Origin: Paenalcaligenes niemegkensis
GTDB lineage: Bacteria; Pseudomonadota; Gammaproteobacteria; Burkholderiales; Burkholderiaceae_B
Direction: 5' to 3'
Assembly: GCF_022230885.1 (NCBI RefSeq)
Contig: NZ_JAKGCT010000004.1
Location: forward strand, 2,170,001-2,234,000
Length of the DNA stretch: 64,000 nt
A program made the translations under genes and the position numbers. Of this stretch, positions 1 to 10,101 are shown piece after piece. Under the pieces are notes generated by a model. That model saw only the letters and a program-made list of their open reading frames with translations. It had not been told where the DNA came from and ran no database searches. Each line of letters starts with the position of its first letter. Positions within the stretch are counted from its first letter, which is position 1.

Positions 1-455
1 GCCACACAGGCAGAAACTCGCTGACACATAGTGCACCACCGATAAAAAGGTAGATCTGAGCAAGCTGCCACCAGTAGACCCACTACTTCACCGCGGCTAT
101 CGTACAGCGGAATTCTGAATAGATATTGAACATCCAGTTGATCATTAAGCTGGCTGCGCAAGCTCACCACTTCCTGCTCTGAAAGTGGCCGATACATATA
201 ATCGTTATATTCTGCCGCCTTATCCCAATGCTGATAAATCAGCCGTTCCAGACCCTCTTCAGGGCAAAGTTGCGCGAAGAATCCGGAGCTAATGACAGGG
301 TGATAGTTTTCTCTGGCCTTGTGCAGAACAGCCCAACCTTCTAGAGGCCAGGCCTGCTGAAGTACCTCTAGGTGAACACGCAAGCTTTCTATCGCTAGAT
401 CGAACACATGCGGAATGACTTTTGACTGCGGTTTCGTCGAATTTGGCAAATACAT
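1..455 (-). CDS. Partial protein of unknown function, possibly GAF-like domain (5' end only)
   Basis: A reading frame on the minus strand opens with ATG at 455 and stays open to the left edge, giving 151 residues without a stop. A strong Shine-Dalgarno (GGGGGAAAG) lies just upstream of the ATG, which decides the start. The visible part has no signal peptide or membrane segment. A stretch near residues 118-135 (LFRIPLYDSRGEVVGLLVAA) resembles the closing beta strands of a GAF-type sensory domain, as found at the N-terminus of regulators and diguanylate cyclases. This is a resemblance by eye only. The output domain lies outside the window, so no function is assigned. Confidence 0.5.
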   Translation of the reverse strand, partial: MYLPNSTKPQSKVIPHVFDLAIESLRVHLEVLQQAWPLEGWAVLHKARENYHPVISSGFFAQLCPEEGLERLIYQHWDKAAEYNDYMYRPLSEQEVVSLRSQLNDQLDVQYLFRIPLYDSRGEVVGLLVAACSDLPFYRWCTMCQRVSACV

Positions 456-650
456 TTGCTTTCCCCCTATTAACGCAAAAATCAGCCTTTTTTATGCTTA
501 CGCTGTTTGTTTGACTGTGTGGCTGTTATAAGCCCTTGTTCTAAAGTTACTTTTTCTAACACTAATCATTAACAATCATTTTTGCATAAGGAAAAATTTG
601 TGAGCGAATTGCCGCCGTAAAATTGTTAGCGAATACCACTGTATTTTTAG

Positions 651-724
651 AAACGCTGAAGAAAAGCTTTGGATATAAATGATAAAAGAAGACAAAGCTT
701 GAGAGTGGGGTTCTTCAGCGTTTT
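651..724. repeat. Nested inverted repeat (two-tier hairpin)
   Basis: The outer arms AAACGCTGAAGAA (651-663) and TTCTTCAGCGTTT (711-723) are perfect reverse complements over 13 bp. Directly inside them, AAGCTTTG (664-671) pairs with CAAAGCTT (693-700). The transcript could fold into a two-tier hairpin with a purine-rich bulge at 701-710. It could be a small RNA, a structured untranslated region or a remnant element. Nothing identifies which. Confidence 0.5.
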
Positions 725-867
725 ACGCTTTTAAAGGAATATGCCCTTTCGTAAACGTCAAACCTAAGATAGCTAAAACGCATTTAATAGTTACCAAACA
801 CACATACACTTACAGTTTTGTCGCACTTGTCAGCGAATGGAAACACTCTATTTCGACGCTGCGACTA

Positions 868-907
868 TAAAAAAACCACATTCTGAAAAAAACAGAATGT
901 GGTTTTG
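868..907 (-). terminator. Rho-independent terminator after ccsA
   Basis: The arms AAAACCACATTCTG and CAGAATGTGGTTTT form a 14-bp stem around a 7-nt loop. On the minus strand the stem runs into a T-rich tail. It lies 29 bp beyond the ccsA stop codon. Confidence 0.85.
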
Positions 908-935
908 TAAGAATTACTGCTGTATTGACCGGATC

Positions 936-2294
936 TTAGAGTTCACCGTATGAGTGCAGACCCGACAGGAACATATTCACGCCCAAGAAGGCGAAGCTAG
1001 TAATCAAGAGCCCCGCCAAAGCCCAGTAAGCAGCCATAGAGCCGCGTAGCCCTTTCATTAAACGCATATGTAGCCAGGCAGCGTAATTAAGCCACACGAT
1101 CAGAGCCCATGTTTCTTTGGGATCCCACTGCCAGTAAGTACCCCACGCGTCGGCTGCCCATAAGGCGCCAAGAATTGTTGCGATCGTAAAGAAGGCAAAA
1201 CCCACGGCAATTGCCCGGTACATAATGTCGTCAAGAATTTCTAACGATGGTAGCTGCCTGGAGATTGGTCCACGCATAGCAAGGATAGCACTGACAATAA
1301 GAGCGCTTATGCCAAAGAACAGCATCCAGGTCATGGAGAGTTCACGCGACCCGAAAACCATCGGTTCAGCGCACAATATAACGCCCAGGATAAACAGTGG
1401 CGTCAGCTTTGCCCAAGACTTCGTTTCGCCATGCTCTTTAACTAAATAGGCAAAGCCTACCATCGCCGCAAGAGCAAAGGTACCGTAACCAATAAAGTTG
1501 GCCGGGACGTGAATTTTCATCCACCAGCTTTTTAACGCCGGCACCAGAGGTTGGATTTGATGGGCATCGCGTGTGAAGGAGTACCACAGCAAAAACACAA
1601 CTGACGAGCTGATCACCAGCAATACAAAGCCACCCAGAGCCTTCGTTGCGTAACGGCGCTCGTAATATAGGTAGAACAAAGCCGTGATGAGGGCAAACAT
1701 AACGAAAACTTCGTACAGGTTACTGACCGGAATGTGCCCAATGTCGGGGCCCAGCAAGTGCCCTTCACGCCAGCGTACGAGCATACCGGTGGTACCGGCA
1801 TAAACGGCCCCCCACGTCATGGCAGACCCCACCCAAGCCGCAGTCGTGCTGGCAAAGCCAATCCAGTAACAGGCTGTGGCCAGGATAAATAAGGCACACA
1901 TCCACAAAATGGCAGATTGCGACGACAACAAATAACGCAGCAAAAACACCTGCTCTGATCGCGCTATATCACCGTTCAATAGATTACCGTCTACGCTATA
2001 GAGCCAAATAGCCAAAAGAGCGGTAAGCGCCGTTAAGACCATTACTGTACGTAGCGGCCGCCACAACCACCCCATCCAGGCCAGCAGTGGCACCGCACCA
2101 GCCAATATGCCTTTCTCGTAGACATCCATGTAGTCGCCGTAAACGTAAAGGCAGTACCCTGCACTTAAGGACAGCAAGACAAAATATAAATAATCACTAA
2201 GCTGCGGACGGCCACGCACACCGCGTGAGTCGCCGCTGGCAGCCATCGTTGATTGCCACATCGGCGATCCGGAAAGCATTGCAGATTCAGTCAT
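936..2294 (-). CDS. ccsA: System II cytochrome c maturation protein CcsA (ResC type; sometimes called CcsB)
   Basis: This 452-residue polytopic inner-membrane protein handles heme in the System II cytochrome c synthase, which moves heme across the membrane and attaches it to CXXCH motifs. It has many hydrophobic segments. The tryptophan-rich WWD heme-binding region (WGTYWQWDPKETWAL) is near residues 385-400. Candidate heme-ligand histidines flank it, in HIPVSNLYEVF, in HVPANFIGYG and in WLNYAAWLH. The gene follows ccsB by 14 bp, so the two are almost certainly co-transcribed and act as one complex. A terminator follows. Databases use the name CcsB for either partner, so the label is a naming choice; the family assignment is secure. 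Confidence 0.93.
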   Translation of the reverse strand: MTESAMLSGSPMWQSTMAASGDSRGVRGRPQLSDYLYFVLLSLSAGYCLYVYGDYMDVYEKGILAGAVPLLAWMGWLWRPLRTVMVLTALTALLAIWLYSVDGNLLNGDIARSEQVFLLRYLLSSQSAILWMCALFILATACYWIGFASTTAAWVGSAMTWGAVYAGTTGMLVRWREGHLLGPDIGHIPVSNLYEVFVMFALITALFYLYYERRYATKALGGFVLLVISSSVVFLLWYSFTRDAHQIQPLVPALKSWWMKIHVPANFIGYGTFALAAMVGFAYLVKEHGETKSWAKLTPLFILGVILCAEPMVFGSRELSMTWMLFFGISALIVSAILAMRGPISRQLPSLEILDDIMYRAIAVGFAFFTIATILGALWAADAWGTYWQWDPKETWALIVWLNYAAWLHMRLMKGLRGSMAAYWALAGLLITSFAFLGVNMFLSGLHSYGEL

Positions 2295-2308
2295 GAGTAA
2301 TTTCCTCG

Positions 2309-4351
2309 CTATGCAGACAATCGCTGAAAGCTTTGTTTAAAGTGGTCGAACTCGCGGTTGAAATCAAGGTTTCTACGTTGCGATGTCATAGCGGCCATCA
2401 TTGACGTGCCGGGCGATCCATCGTTGCGAATCCATACCCAAATACGTCGGTCGCGTACATAAAACATAGTGAAAACGCCAATCACGAGAAACAGCGATCC
2501 GGTATAGACAATATACATACCGGGGCTGCGTGATACCTGAAAAACGCTGGCCTGAACGTGGTCAAAGCTACGCAGGTTAAGCATGACGGGGGCCGGGTAT
2601 TCAGGCAAGTTGGCCAAAGCCAGCACACTAAGCTGCACCCACTCCTGGGCTCGCAGCCCCTGTTCACCTTCGTATATTACCGCGCTTTCACCCGCCTGTT
2701 CACGCAGTAACTCGCGCAGCTCAAGAAGCGAAAGCTGAATCATGGGAACAGTAAAACTTAGTATTTTTTCACGCTCGGCTTCCGGAACACGTTTGACCAA
2801 ACCGTTGAAGCCTTCATTCGCAAAGGCCCACAGAGCATTTTGCGCTGCCTTGTGCAGCAACGAGCTTTGTTCAGTATTTCCATTACGCTCAACAAAACGC
2901 AAAGCGGCCTGATTAACGAGTTCGGGATCAGTTAATGCAGCACGCAAACGCATGAATTCGTCCATGGAGTGATTTTCATCGGCTGGAATACGTACGTAAC
3001 GGAAGCCATCATTCGGCGAAACACGCATGCCCACCAAGAACACAGGAAAGCCATCAAGCTCAATAGGCAGCATGTAATTCGCGTACTCTCGAGACTGCCC
3101 GTCATTACCCGTCAACTGATAGTGGACGCTAGGCCCTACGTTTTTCAGGTTTTCGTTTTTAGCACCCGCAGCACTGCCGGTTACCGCCGCTACGTGTTCG
3201 ATCATGGCTTTGGGCTGGGGCTCGCCAGAGCTTAAATCTTCGACGTTGATAATGCGTAGTTCAGTGAAATTTACGCTGACTTCGCTGCCTTGGTCATCGG
3301 TGGCAAATGTTGTACGCTCACCGACCTTGCCGCTTATAGCAAAAGCCTCACTACGCGCGCCTTTTAGAGGGTAGGCAGCAAGCTCAAGTGTAGATCCGCC
3401 GTCGTCAAAACCTGACTGATAAACTGTTACGCCCTTGTAGCGCAAGGGTTCATTAACTTCGATAAGACGATCAAAGCTTTCTCCGCTCTCAGGATCGGTA
3501 ATCCGCACTTCACTTTTGAAGCTGCTGGGCATCCCGGTGGAATAGTATTCAATTAAAAACCTTTTGAGCTCTAAAACAAAGGGCATCGGCTGCACTAAAA
3601 CGCCATCATCGGCACTGACCACTGCTGTGGCTGTGCGGGCCCCTTCAGGCACCAGCATATTGGCTCTGAAACTGGGGTTAGCCAAGGACAGACGCCCCTC
3701 TGGTGGCACTTCTGAAATAAGCATGTTATCGGTAATGGGTGTTTTACCGCCCAACCACATTTGCAGCTTGATAGGCAGTTCGCTGTCCATTAAGCCACCG
3801 ATACAAATCACGACAATCGCAACGTGGCCAAAAATATAACCTAGTCGGTTAGCGCTGCCTTTTTTGGCCGCCACCATTAAACTGCCGTCATCGTCGTGAC
3901 GTACCTTATATTTATACCCGTTAGAGCGCAGCCATTGCTGGACGTGATCTGCATTTTGGGCACAGGAATTGGCGTTCTTGACTTCAACCCGATGAGGGAA
4001 AGCTCTTAAGCTTGTTCCTCGTACATATTCTCTGAAGGATCCAGAGTCTTTAAGCATCTTTGGTGCGTTGCGGACAACACAGATGGTGGTAGAGACCACC
4101 AGGAAGCTCATAATAAGTAAAAACCACCAATTGTTATAAATAGACCAAATGGTGAAGCGGTCGAAGACGTCTACCCAAAAAGGCCCGAACTGATCAATGT
4201 AGATATTCATGGGTTGGTTTTGGGCTAAAACCGTACCAATAATACTTGCCACACAGATAAACATTAGCAGGCTAATGGCGAAACGCATTGAACCTAAGAG
4301 TTCAAGCAAATCGGCAGCGCTAATTCGGCGCATTGGAGTAGCTACAGTCAC
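2309..4351 (-). CDS. ccsB: System II cytochrome c maturation protein CcsB (ResB family)
   Basis: This is a 680-residue ResB-family membrane protein, the partner of CcsA in the cytochrome c synthase complex. Membrane segments are visible near residues 25-45, 75-95 and 170-190, then a large periplasmic domain, and a last membrane segment near residues 610-630 (TGSLFLVIGVFTMFYV). This is the usual ResB plan, and the length fits betaproteobacterial members. It is the first gene of the ccsB-ccsA pair. The cytochrome c4 gene, a likely client, lies upstream on the same strand but is separated by two hairpins, so it is probably a separate transcript. Confidence 0.92.
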   Translation of the reverse strand: MTVATPMRRISAADLLELLGSMRFAISLLMFICVASIIGTVLAQNQPMNIYIDQFGPFWVDVFDRFTIWSIYNNWWFLLIMSFLVVSTTICVVRNAPKMLKDSGSFREYVRGTSLRAFPHRVEVKNANSCAQNADHVQQWLRSNGYKYKVRHDDDGSLMVAAKKGSANRLGYIFGHVAIVVICIGGLMDSELPIKLQMWLGGKTPITDNMLISEVPPEGRLSLANPSFRANMLVPEGARTATAVVSADDGVLVQPMPFVLELKRFLIEYYSTGMPSSFKSEVRITDPESGESFDRLIEVNEPLRYKGVTVYQSGFDDGGSTLELAAYPLKGARSEAFAISGKVGERTTFATDDQGSEVSVNFTELRIINVEDLSSGEPQPKAMIEHVAAVTGSAAGAKNENLKNVGPSVHYQLTGNDGQSREYANYMLPIELDGFPVFLVGMRVSPNDGFRYVRIPADENHSMDEFMRLRAALTDPELVNQAALRFVERNGNTEQSSLLHKAAQNALWAFANEGFNGLVKRVPEAEREKILSFTVPMIQLSLLELRELLREQAGESAVIYEGEQGLRAQEWVQLSVLALANLPEYPAPVMLNLRSFDHVQASVFQVSRSPGMYIVYTGSLFLVIGVFTMFYVRDRRIWVWIRNDGSPGTSMMAAMTSQRRNLDFNREFDHFKQSFQRLSA

Positions 4352-4487
4352 TGGATCGCTTTAAGAAAAATAAATGAGTCGGGCGTAATGGATATTTGAG
4401 CCGTTATGGATATAAAGGTTCCTTAACTATAGGCGCGAGTCATAACCACATGCAGGCCATAGTACATTTTGACTATAGGCAGACATG

Positions 4488-4514
4488 CAAAAGCTCCTCG
4501 GTGAGGAGCTTTTG
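4488..4514 (-). terminator. Terminator hairpin downstream of cytochrome c4
   Basis: The arms AAAAGCTCCTC and GAGGAGCTTTT form an 11-bp perfect stem with a 3-nt loop. The A/T-rich base of the stem gives a short T tract in either direction. It lies between the c4 stop and the ccsB start and probably separates the two transcripts. Confidence 0.7.
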
Positions 4515-4539
4515 CCAAACCCGGTCAGGTATGCAAGCA

Positions 4540-4577
4540 TTAACGCTACGCTACAAATAAAAGCAGCGTAGCGTTAA
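4540..4577. repeat. 13-bp inverted repeat just after the c4 gene
   Basis: TTAACGCTACGCT (4540-4552) and AGCGTAGCGTTAA (4565-4577) are perfect reverse complements with a 12-nt AT-rich loop. The structure is 20 bp past the c4 stop codon and lacks a clear T tract. It may protect the 3' end or assist the terminator at 4488-4514. Confidence 0.6.
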
Positions 4578-4597
4578 CTGCAGAATAACGCCTTGAG

Positions 4598-5293
4598 CTA
4601 GCGCAAACCTGCTGCGTAATCCGAAACCGCAGCAATATCGGCATCATTCATGCGGTCGGCCAAGTCATGCATCATAGGACCATTCGCACGATCGCCACTA
4701 CGGAACAATTTTAGCTGTTCTGAAATGTAGGAAGCATGCTGACCCGAAATACGAGGAAACTGACCTGGAATGCCGGCGCCATTAGGCGAATGGCATGCAG
4801 CACATGCAGCCACGCCACGCTCAGGTAAACCACCTCGCCAGATTTGTTGGCCACGCGCCACGGTATCTTCGTTTGTGGCTTTAGCGGCAAGCTCTGGATC
4901 TAGCGCTTGCTGTGACAAGTAGAAAGAGACATCACGGATCTCTTCGGTGCTCATGCCGGCGGCAATATTTGCCATTAGCGTGGGTGCACCGTTTAAACCT
5001 AAACGTGCTGCTGGTGTTTTTTCGTCACGAGGGCGAAAATCATTTAATTGCTTAACTAAATACTCGAACGGTTGAGCCGCCAAGTTGGGGTTTATCTCGA
5101 TAGTGCTGTTTCCAGCAGCACCGTGACAGGTGACACAGGCCAGCACACCGCGCGACATTTCGCCGTTGATGTACAGCTGCTCGCCTTTTGCAGCATCAGG
5201 TTTGGCTACGTCTGCAGCCTGGGCTAGAGTAAATACGGAACAGCCTGCTACTAGGCTGCTGGCGATAACGAATCTGGAAAGCACGCGCTTCAT
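4598..5293 (-). CDS. Cytochrome c4 (di-heme, periplasmic)
   Basis: This 231-residue exported di-heme cytochrome belongs to the c4 family, which carries electrons from the bc1 complex to terminal oxidases. A signal peptide is visible at residues 1-26 (ending ...LAQA, before ADV). Two CXXCH heme sites, CVTCH (residues 53-57) and CAACH (164-168), sit in two homologous halves of about 90 residues, as the family expects. Methionines in TLMANIAAGM and GPMMHDLADRM are candidate axial ligands. It is divergent from engB and close to the ccsBA pair that would mature it. The length is normal. Confidence 0.93.
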   Translation of the reverse strand: MKRVLSRFVIASSLVAGCSVFTLAQAADVAKPDAAKGEQLYINGEMSRGVLACVTCHGAAGNSTIEINPNLAAQPFEYLVKQLNDFRPRDEKTPAARLGLNGAPTLMANIAAGMSTEEIRDVSFYLSQQALDPELAAKATNEDTVARGQQIWRGGLPERGVAACAACHSPNGAGIPGQFPRISGQHASYISEQLKLFRSGDRANGPMMHDLADRMNDADIAAVSDYAAGLR

Positions 5294-5391
5294 GTAGTCC
5301 TCGACGATCGCGATTCAACCGGAGTGCGGCAACATGCGCCTCCGCTAAACCCGCCGCATTCTGCAAACGAATATCTGCAGGGAACACGACG

Positions 5392-5419
5392 TTACTGTTT
5401 CAAATCGCACAATTATACA
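5392..5419 (+). promoter_or_regulatory. Candidate sigma70 promoter for engB-hemB
   Basis: TTACTG (5392-5397) and TATACA (5414-5419) are separated by 16 bp, about 37 bp upstream of the engB ATG, in the divergent gap with cytochrome c4. The prediction is by consensus only. Confidence 0.4.
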
Positions 5420-5455
5420 ATACAGCATGCACTTAATCGGAAAAATGCCGTAACC

Positions 5456-6075
5456 ATGTCAATATTACACCGCGCAAACTTCACAGTATCAGCCGCAAAG
5501 CTAGACCAGCTACCGCCTCCAGGGCCGCCAGAGGTTTGTTTTGTTGGCCGCTCAAACTCAGGAAAATCCTCATCTATTAACGTGCTGACCAACCAGCGCC
5601 GCCTTGCTTTCTCAAGCAAGACACCTGGCCGCACACGTTTAATTAATATGTTTGGCATTCCTGACCCGTTGGATCCCGAAGGCGCACTCGGCTATTTAGT
5701 CGACTTACCCGGCTACGGCTATGCGGCCGTTGGTCGCCAAGAAAAACAAGAGTGGGATCAGGTACTGGGCGGCTATCTGCGCCTGCGCCCTTCGCTTGCT
5801 GGCGTCGTCCTGATGATCGACATTCGGCGTGGCCTTACCGACCTTGACCTGCAACTGGCCAAATGGATTGCACCTACCGGCAAACCCATGCTGATCTTGT
5901 TGACCAAGGCCGATAAGTTTGCCTACGGTAAACGGATTCAGGCAGTTGCCGCCGTTCGCAAACAACTCGCCGCGATTGGTCCTATGCACGCGCTACCGTT
6001 TTCAGCGCCTAACCGCATCGGCATAGAAGAAGCGTCTCATTATATCGAAAACTGGATTTCACCAAAGGTAGTTCC

Positions 6076-6079
<4 letters not shown>
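5456..6079 (+). CDS. engB: Ribosome-biogenesis GTPase EngB (YihA/YsxC)
   Basis: This TrmE-Era-EngA-EngB-type GTPase helps assemble the large ribosomal subunit. The chosen ATG at 5456 gives 207 residues, the normal family length; an upstream in-frame ATG would add 44 unrelated residues that read into the promoter. Visible motifs are G1 (GRSNSGKSS), a G2 threonine in SKTPGRTR, G3 (DLPGYGYA) and G4 (TKAD). The stop overlaps the start of hemB (ATGA), so the two genes are translationally coupled. Confidence 0.95.
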
Positions 6080-7094
<1,015 letters not shown>

Positions 7095-7130
7095 GGCTGT
7101 TTTGCCAGTTAACTGGCCATAACCAGAGCA

Positions 7131-7159
7131 AAATAGCCACCTGCAAGGTGGCTATTTTT
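7131..7159. terminator. Bidirectional terminator between hemB and dsbD
   Basis: ATAGCCACCT and AGGTGGCTAT form a 10-bp perfect stem with a GCA loop and A/T flanks on both sides. It can end hemB rightward and dsbD leftward. A 14-bp perfect palindrome, GCCAGTTAACTGGC, sits just before it at 7104-7117. Confidence 0.85.
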
Positions 7160-7160
7160 A

Positions 7161-9111
7161 TTAACTTGCTCCTACCGCTTTCAGAACTTTTGAAAAACGG
7201 TCTGCAGATTGAAAACCCACCACGCGTTGCCCGGTAATTTCCTTGCCATTCGAATCAAAGAAGATAATTCCTGGCGGGCCGAACAGACGGAAGCGCTTTA
7301 ACAACTCCCGGTGTTCAGGCGTATTGGCGGTAACATCCGCCTGTAGCAGCAGCATGCCTGACATCTGACTCGCAACGGTAGGGTCGCTAAAAGTAAAGTT
7401 CTCCATCTCGATGCAAGACACACACCAATCGGCATAAAAATCGAGCATCACTGTCTTATCGGTACGAGCCAATAACTCATCCAGAGCTTGTACGGAGTCT
7501 ACCGGTACAAAAGCAGGAGCCACAACCGCCGATGCGCCCTGCCCATAACCCGAGCCAAGGTGGTTTAAGGGCGCCAGCACGCTACGGCCTCCACTTGCCA
7601 GCCCGAGCACCAGGGCAAAGGCCCAAAATGCCAGCAGCAGGCCTACAGCACGTATTAGCAGCAACAAGGGTCTTGTCGGAGCAGACGTGGTAAAGGCACC
7701 CAGTAAAAAAGCTGCCCATAGCGCCAGAACCGCCCAGCCCAACATCAAGATCACACTCGAAAGTACAGAATGAAGCATCCACCAAGCAGTGGCCAGCAGC
7801 AGCAGGCCAAAAAACTGCTTTACTGTATTCATCCAGGCACCGGCTTTAGGCATTAGCGCCCCGGAAGTTGCCCCGACAATCAAAAGCAAAATGCCAGAGC
7901 CCCATGCCAGCGCAAATAGCGCAGAACCCCCTACCCACACATCGCCTGTTTGGGAAATGAACAACAGCACACCTGCCAGCGGAGCTGCCACACACGGGCC
8001 CACAATCAGTGCGGAAAGCATGCCCATGATGAACACACCGCTATATTGCCCCCGGGTAGGTGCCGCAGGCGCCCTTGCAACCGAGACTGGATACCGCTTG
8101 GCACCTGAAGCTGATACACATCAAACATCGATAACGACAGCAACACCAGCAATGCGGCAAAAATGCTCAAGACCCATGGGTTTTGCAGCCAGACGGCCAG
8201 GCTGGCACCGAGCAGCCCGGCGGCCACGCCAAGAATCGTATAAACAATGGATACGCCCAGCACATATACCGCAGCCAAGGCGACCCCCTGCCTCGGCTGA
8301 CTGACGCCTCTTTAGACTGACCCGCAATAATGCCCAGAAGAATAGGCACCATCGGCAGTACGCAAGGCGTAAATGACAGCATCAGGCCAAGCAGAAAGCT
8401 CAGACCCACAATACGCAGAAAACCGGCATCGCCCAGGTAATCGGCCAGCCCGGTATCGCTAACGCTTAACAGACCGGGAGCAGATGTCTTGGTGTGCGAC
8501 TCTACAACCTCTGTTAACGGTGCAGGCACAGTCTCTTTAACCCATTGACCACTCGCCTTATAGCCTGTGTCGGTCGGCGTAAGTGTCACTTCGTTAACAA
8601 TAGGAGAGTAGCAAAGGCCTGCATCGGCACAGCCTTGACTTGTAATGGCTACCCTTAACGGCAACGGCGAACCCGGAATAAGAGGGATACGCACCGTTAG
8701 CTCTCGGCGATAGGTCGCCATGGTTTCATCAAAGGTAGGGTCGTAAACGAACTTTGCCGGAGGATACTGCGCCTCACCGAGCCAATCTGAACTGGGCTGC
8801 GCCTCAAACTCGAAGCGGTCTCGGTACATGTAATAATCGGGTGCGATCACAAAATGTACATCAAGCTCGGTATCCGAGCTCATGGCGACACTGAGCTGAA
8901 ACGCATCTTCAGGGTCTAGATAATCATCAGCCGCGTGCAGCGGCGTCGTCATCAGCAGCATCAACAAGACCAGCATCAATAAGCAGATAGTCTTAAATTG
9001 ACGCTGCAACAATACCAAACCGACACGAAAGCGCGCAAAATGAGTCAAGGCTAGGATTGATCTGTAAAAGCTCAAAGAGAATTCTGACTGCTTTGGTACC
9101 GCTGACTGCAT
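7161..9111 (-). CDS. dsbD: Thiol:disulfide interchange protein DsbD, two frame breaks
   Basis: DsbD carries reducing power from cytoplasmic thioredoxin across the inner membrane to periplasmic partners, including the apocytochrome pathway. Three frames join into one protein of about 650 residues when one base is added at each of two C runs, 8284-8288 and 8049-8053. All three cysteine pairs are present: the alpha domain (QGCADAGLCYSP), the membrane beta domain (SFTPCVLPM and IVGPCVAAP) and the C-terminal thioredoxin-like gamma domain (DFYADWCVSCIEME). A hydrophobic export segment ends near TPLHAADD. The start at 9111 has an AGGAAG ribosome site. The gene follows cutA by 16 bp, a common pairing. 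The breaks look like undercalled homopolymers rather than decay. Confidence 0.92.
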
Positions 9112-9127
9112 GGATGCTTCCTAATAT

Positions 9128-9508
9128 TTAATCTTCTGATGTAGGCGTAGCGGCCGTTTCGTCTTGAACCCAGCGAACGTAAGTATCTAGCCCTGCCACA
9201 ACAGGAACCACCAGCACTTCCGGAACCTCGTAGGGGTGTAGCTCTGTAATGCGCTCAATGAGCGCCTCTACCCGACGCACTGTAGTCTTGAAAGTCATGG
9301 GCACTTCATTGGCCCCCTCTAACTGACCCTGCCACATGTACATAGACAGCGAAGGTGCACCAAGGTTCGCACACGCAACCAAACCTTCTTCGACCACATG
9401 GTGCGCGATGCGTTTGGCAAGAAGTTCGTCAGGCGCATTACTGAAAACCAGCACGACTGATTCAGGACTTAATGCGGTTAAAGCACTTAAATTACCGGAC
9501 TGAGGCAT
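9128..9508 (-). CDS. cutA: Divalent-cation tolerance protein CutA
   Basis: This small CutA1-family protein (126 residues) forms trimers and was linked to copper tolerance; its exact job is unsettled. Conserved family segments are visible: VVLVFSNAPDELLAKRIAHHVVEEGLVACANL near the N-terminus, then MTFKTT and LHPYEVPEVLVVPV. The start at 9508 has GGAGATCT directly upstream; a longer frame running back into rplQ lacks family similarity. It precedes dsbD on the same strand. An alpha-operon terminator stands immediately before its ribosome-binding site. Confidence 0.9.
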   Translation of the reverse strand: MPQSGNLSALTALSPESVVLVFSNAPDELLAKRIAHHVVEEGLVACANLGAPSLSMYMWQGQLEGANEVPMTFKTTVRRVEALIERITELHPYEVPEVLVVPVVAGLDTYVRWVQDETAATPTSED

Positions 9509-9518
9509 AGAGATCTCC

Positions 9519-9548
9519 AAAAAAACGGACCATAGAGGCCCGTTCTTT
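9519..9548 (-). terminator. Rho-independent terminator of the alpha operon, abutting the cutA ribosome-binding site
   Basis: On the minus strand ACGGGCC-loop-GGTCCGT forms a 7-bp stem (one G-T pair) followed by seven Ts. The T tract runs directly into the GGAG of cutA, leaving no room for a separate promoter between them. Confidence 0.7.
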
Positions 9549-9566
9549 ATATGCGTAGCTGAGTGC

Positions 9567-9950
9567 TTACTCGGTAGCTTCGTCTTCGACTTCCGGACGA
9601 TCAACCAATTCCATGAATGCCATAGGAGCGTTATCGCCCTGACGGAAACCCATTTTTAGCACACGAGTGTAACCACCGTTACGCTCTTGGTAGCGAGGAC
9701 CGATTTCATCAAACAGTTTAGTAACTGCTTCACGATCGCGTAAACGGGCAAAAGCCAAGCGACGATTTGCCAGTGTTGGCTCTTTAGCCAATGTGATGAT
9801 CGGCTCGATAACACGACGCAACTCTTTTGCTTTAGGCAATGTTGTTTTGATCGCTTCGTGAGTAATCAACGAAACTGCCATGTTGCGAAACATAGCAAGG
9901 CGATGGCTGCTGGTACGATTCAGCTTACGTAGACCATGACGATGGCGCAT
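9567..9950 (-). CDS. rplQ: 50S ribosomal protein L17
   Basis: L17 sits near the peptide-exit side of the large subunit. The 127-residue frame begins [20 protein letters not shown], the family's highly conserved start, and the length is normal. It is the last gene of the alpha operon, 151 bp after rpoA, an unusually wide gap that can fold. A terminator follows 19 bp after the stop. Confidence 0.98.
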   Translation of the reverse strand: MRHRHGLRKLNRTSSHRLAMFRNMAVSLITHEAIKTTLPKAKELRRVIEPIITLAKEPTLANRRLAFARLRDREAVTKLFDEIGPRYQERNGGYTRVLKMGFRQGDNAPMAFMELVDRPEVEDEATE

Positions 9951-10047
9951 GATTGAATATCCTAAAAATAAATCTTATTTGAACGGAAAACACATTCCGC
10001 TACCCCCATTGGCTCTTCTATCAGTGCGAACTGCGGGCCAAGTAGGG

Positions 10048-10091
10048 AAAAGGACTTTAGCACACTTTTATAGTGTAATTAAAGCCCCCTT
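10048..10091 (-). other. Imperfect hairpin in the rpoA-rplQ gap
   Basis: On the minus strand, AAGG..CTTTA pairs with TAAAG..CCTT outside a smaller ACACT/AGTGT stem. It lies between the rpoA stop and rplQ. It could be an attenuator or processing site; the prediction is by eye only. Confidence 0.3.
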
Positions 10092-10101
10092 ACCGGAACA
10101 A

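Larger units (their letters stand above)
456..935. other. Intergenic region, AT-rich, with nested inverted repeat and terminator
   Basis: No convincing gene is seen in this stretch. It contains the promoter region of the leftward partial gene, a nested inverted repeat at 651-724, and a terminator at 868-907 that closes the ccsA transcript. Confidence 0.6.

Noticed and set aside
5324-5455. N-terminal extension of EngB from an upstream ATG
   Set aside because: The extra 44 residues have no family similarity and run through the predicted promoter; the ATG at 5456 gives the normal length.
7789-8304. Plus-strand frame of 171 codons antisense to dsbD
   Set aside because: It is low-complexity, rich in alanine, proline and threonine as expected opposite a membrane protein, and covers the dsbD frame breaks.
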